Source: Arion vulgaris (taxonomy: Eukaryota; Mollusca; Gastropoda; Stylommatophora; Arionidae). Taken from it: 64,000 nt of DNA. The notes under the pieces are model-generated. The model saw nothing but the letters and a program-made list of their open reading frames with translations, ran no database searches and was not told the DNA's origin. Shown one piece after another: positions 61,918 through 64,000 of this stretch. Made by a program: the position numbers and the translations under genes. Location: contig CM036755.1 in the NCBI GenBank assembly GCA_020796225.1, forward strand, positions 43,008,306 through 43,072,305, read 5' to 3'. Every line of letters begins with the position of its first letter. Position 1 is the stretch's first letter.

Positions 61918-62700
61918 ACACATTAATTGTGTAAGTATATCAGATCTCAGAGAGAACAGACACATTAATTGTGTAAGTATATCAGATCTCAGAGAGAACA
62001 GACACATTAATTGTGTAAGTATATCAGATCTCAGAAAGAACAGACACATTAATTGTGTAAGTATATCAGATCTCAGAGAGAAAGCACATTAATTGTGTAA
62101 GTATATCAGATCTCAGAAAGAACAGCCACATTAATTGTGTAAGTATATCAGATCTCAGAGAGAACAGCCACATTAATTGTGTAAGTATATCAGATCTCAG
62201 AAAGAACAGACACATTAATTGTGTAAGTATATCAGATCTCGAGAGAACAGCACATTAATTGTGTAAGTATATCAGATCTCAGAGAGAACAGACACATTAA
62301 TTGTGTAAGTATATCAGATCTGCGAGAGAACAGACACATTAATTGTGTAAGTATATCAGATCTGCAAGAGAACAGACACATTAATTGTGTAAGTATATCA
62401 GATCTCAGAGAGAACAGCAACATAAACAAATATCAGAAAGATGACATACCTTAGTTGTTGTATCAATCTCAGAATAAACGCCTCAAATGTGTTTCTAAGA
62501 TTCAGATCTGAGAGAACAGACACATGTGAAGTTATATCGATCTGAAGCACACATTGTGTAAGTATTCAGATCTCAGAGAGAACAGACCATTAATTGTTAA
62601 GTATATCAGATCTCAAGAAGAACAGGACACATTAATTGTGTAAGTATATCAGATCTGCAAGAGAACAGACACATTAATTGTGTAAGTATATCAGAGAGAA
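61918..62700. repeat. Minisatellite, 42-bp unit
   Basis: About 18 units of acattaattgtgtaagtata and tcagatctcagagagaacag, with a badly degraded stretch at 62420-62560. Confidence 0.92.
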
Positions 62701-62734
62701 CAGTAAACTATAAACACAAATATACTATTGGAAA

Positions 62735-62880
62735 GTATAATACTATAGCCGTTAGTTTCTTGTTCAATCATGCAGTAATTATAACGTGTGCTCTGCAAAT
62801 GTGCTTTCTATAGCAGTTAGTTTCTGGTGAAAATCATGCAGTAATTATAAAGTGCTCTGCAGATGTGCTTTCTCTAATGA
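62735..62880. repeat. Two-copy tandem duplication, about 70 bp
   Basis: Two copies of tagttcttgttc/tagtttctggtg followed by aatcatgcagtaattataa and tgctctgca-atgtgctttct. Confidence 0.75.
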
Positions 62881-62903
62881 ATTGTTTGAAATTTATCTTA
62901 TAA

Positions 62904-63028
62904 AAGCAAAGGACTGACCGATGACCTCTGGTAACTAATGTAATTATGTTACCAGGGCAACAATTAACTTCATTGCACAGGGTTTTTCCGAAGTGGCTGT
63001 GTTACTCTCCACATAAAGGCATCCCACC
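62904..63028 (-). mobile_element. SINE B, 3' half
   Basis: Contains the family words aacttcattgcacagggttt and tactctccacataaaggc. A 40-bp insertion carrying the inverted repeat ctggtaac/gttaccag lies within it. Runs into the 32-bp array that was seeded by it. Confidence 0.65.
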
Positions 63029-63150
63029 ACCTGCCGAGAATATTGTACAAATGATACTCTACCTGCCGAGAATATTGTACAAATGATACTCTACCTGCCG
63101 AGAATATTGTACAAATGATACTCTACCTGCCGAGAATATTGTACAAATGA
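63029..63150. repeat. 32-bp tandem repeat seeded by SINE B
   Basis: Nearly four identical units of acctgccgagaatattgtac plus aaatgatactct. The SINE B body has cacctgccgagagtattgcac at this position, so the array is an amplified SINE segment. Confidence 0.88.
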
Positions 63151-63640
63151 GAAGATGGAAATATGTTGGCCAAACCTTGAGAAGTAATGTCTGACCAACC
63201 ACTAGTAATAGCTGTTATAAGAAGGAGAAGATGGAGATATGTTGGCCATACCTTGAGAAGTAATGTCTAACCAACCACTAGTAATAGCTGTTATAAGAAG
63301 GAGAAGATGGAGATATGTTGGCCATACCTTGAGAAGTAATGTCTGACCAACCACTAGTAACAACTGTTATCAGAAAGAGAAAATTAAGATATATTTGGCA
63401 TACTCTATAAAGAAAGCGCATCAAAGAACAATGAAGCAGGCATTGCAGTTTGAGGCCAAGAGTTGAAAGAAAACACGCCCTAGGAAAACCATGAAACAAA
63501 CTTTATTGAGAGAGGCAAGAAATATCGAACTCAATTCCATAGAAGAGATTTAACATATTGATCATGATAGAGCGACATGGAGAAATTGCCTGCAGCCCCT
63601 ATGTAACGTATAATGGTACAAGAGGAATATATTAATAATG
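63150..63640 (+). mobile_element. LINE-X C-terminus and 3' end with 76-bp internal triplication
   Basis: About 2.7 units of a 76-bp segment (containing accactagtaatagctgttat and gaagatggagatatgttggc) are followed by the normal LINE-X end: LREARNIELNSIEEI and aattgcctgcagcccctatg, then a gtataatggtaca terminus. Confidence 0.82.
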
Positions 63641-64000
63641 TTGATTGATTGATAGGACCATCATTATTGCACTTCAGTGTGTAACCATGTGTGCTACCAC
63701 CTTTTTTATATATGAAGATCTCATCGGCAGTGCACAAACTCCATAGCACCGGCGAGTGTTCCCAATGTAAGAAAGAAGATGGTGACAATATTTTATAGGA
63801 GTTTTATTTTAAAATTTTTCTGAGTTTTGCCCGGGCAGTGGCTTTCCAGCCTGCTCATTTGATTGCGAACTGCCAAGGATTATTTTATGTGCTCATCTTG
63901 AACACGGACTTATGTTTATCGCCCGTCTCTAGTAGGACTAGGAACTCGATCTCACCTACACAGAGATCTCTGGGAAAATATCAAGGGGACTCCAGGATGT
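63641..64000. other. No feature recognised, right edge
   Basis: The last about 200 bp are less AT-rich (gttttgcccgggcagtggctt). I see no coding signal, and no copy of this elsewhere in the window. Confidence 0.4.

Overview
This 64-kb window is eukaryotic, from an intron-rich animal genome dominated by repeats. The one host gene I can support is a five-exon, plus-strand gene for an ODF3/CIMAP1-type (SHIPPO, STPGP-repeat) sperm-tail and ciliary protein. Its coding exons lie at 22616-22825, 29546-29735, 30954-31069, 35127-35267 and 45098-45208. All introns are GT-AG, the phases join cleanly, and the product is 255 residues, close to the family's usual size of about 250. There are no operons, no bacterial-type genes and no CRISPR arrays. 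EN-containing Penelope-like elements, several non-LTR families, tRNA-headed SINEs and dense minisatellites fit a lophotrochozoan invertebrate, perhaps a mollusc. That placement is inference.

Layout. 0-4.3 kb: non-LTR ends, a SINE (family A), a 152-bp retroposon with a 13-bp target-site duplication (TSD), a piggyBac relic bounded by TTAA, and one LINE fragment nested in another. 4.35-9.77 kb: a complete Penelope-like element (PLE1) on the minus strand with two about 1.5-kb direct repeats (pLTRs) and a perfect 12-bp TSD. 10-22.6 kb: a graveyard of non-LTR fragments, a long perfect-looking hairpin and a telomere-like C-rich tract. 22.6-45.2 kb: the ODF3-like gene, whose introns hold minisatellites, a satellite built from a LINE 3' end, a second piggyBac relic, SINE B, RTE-like LINEs, a second Penelope (PLE2, minus) and a decayed third one head-to-head with it (PLE3, plus). 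45.2-64 kb: an internally deleted RTE-like LINE, a 1.5-kb minisatellite of 46-bp units, a TTAA-flanked MITE with terminal inverted repeats, a GC-richer island of unknown nature, a long RNase H-type LINE, more SINEs, and a run of minisatellites.

Labels used below for mobile families (mine, not database names): LINE-J, -R, -V, -W, -X, -Y, -Z; SINE A, SINE B; retroposon E; repeat D; PLE1-3. LINE-V looks RTE/BovB-like; LINE-W carries an RNase H domain (I/R1/Jockey-type organisation). Tandem arrays add up to roughly 11 kb, about a sixth of the window. At least four of them can be traced to a transposable-element seed. The reading frames of nearly all elements are broken, so they are annotated as mobile elements rather than as host genes.
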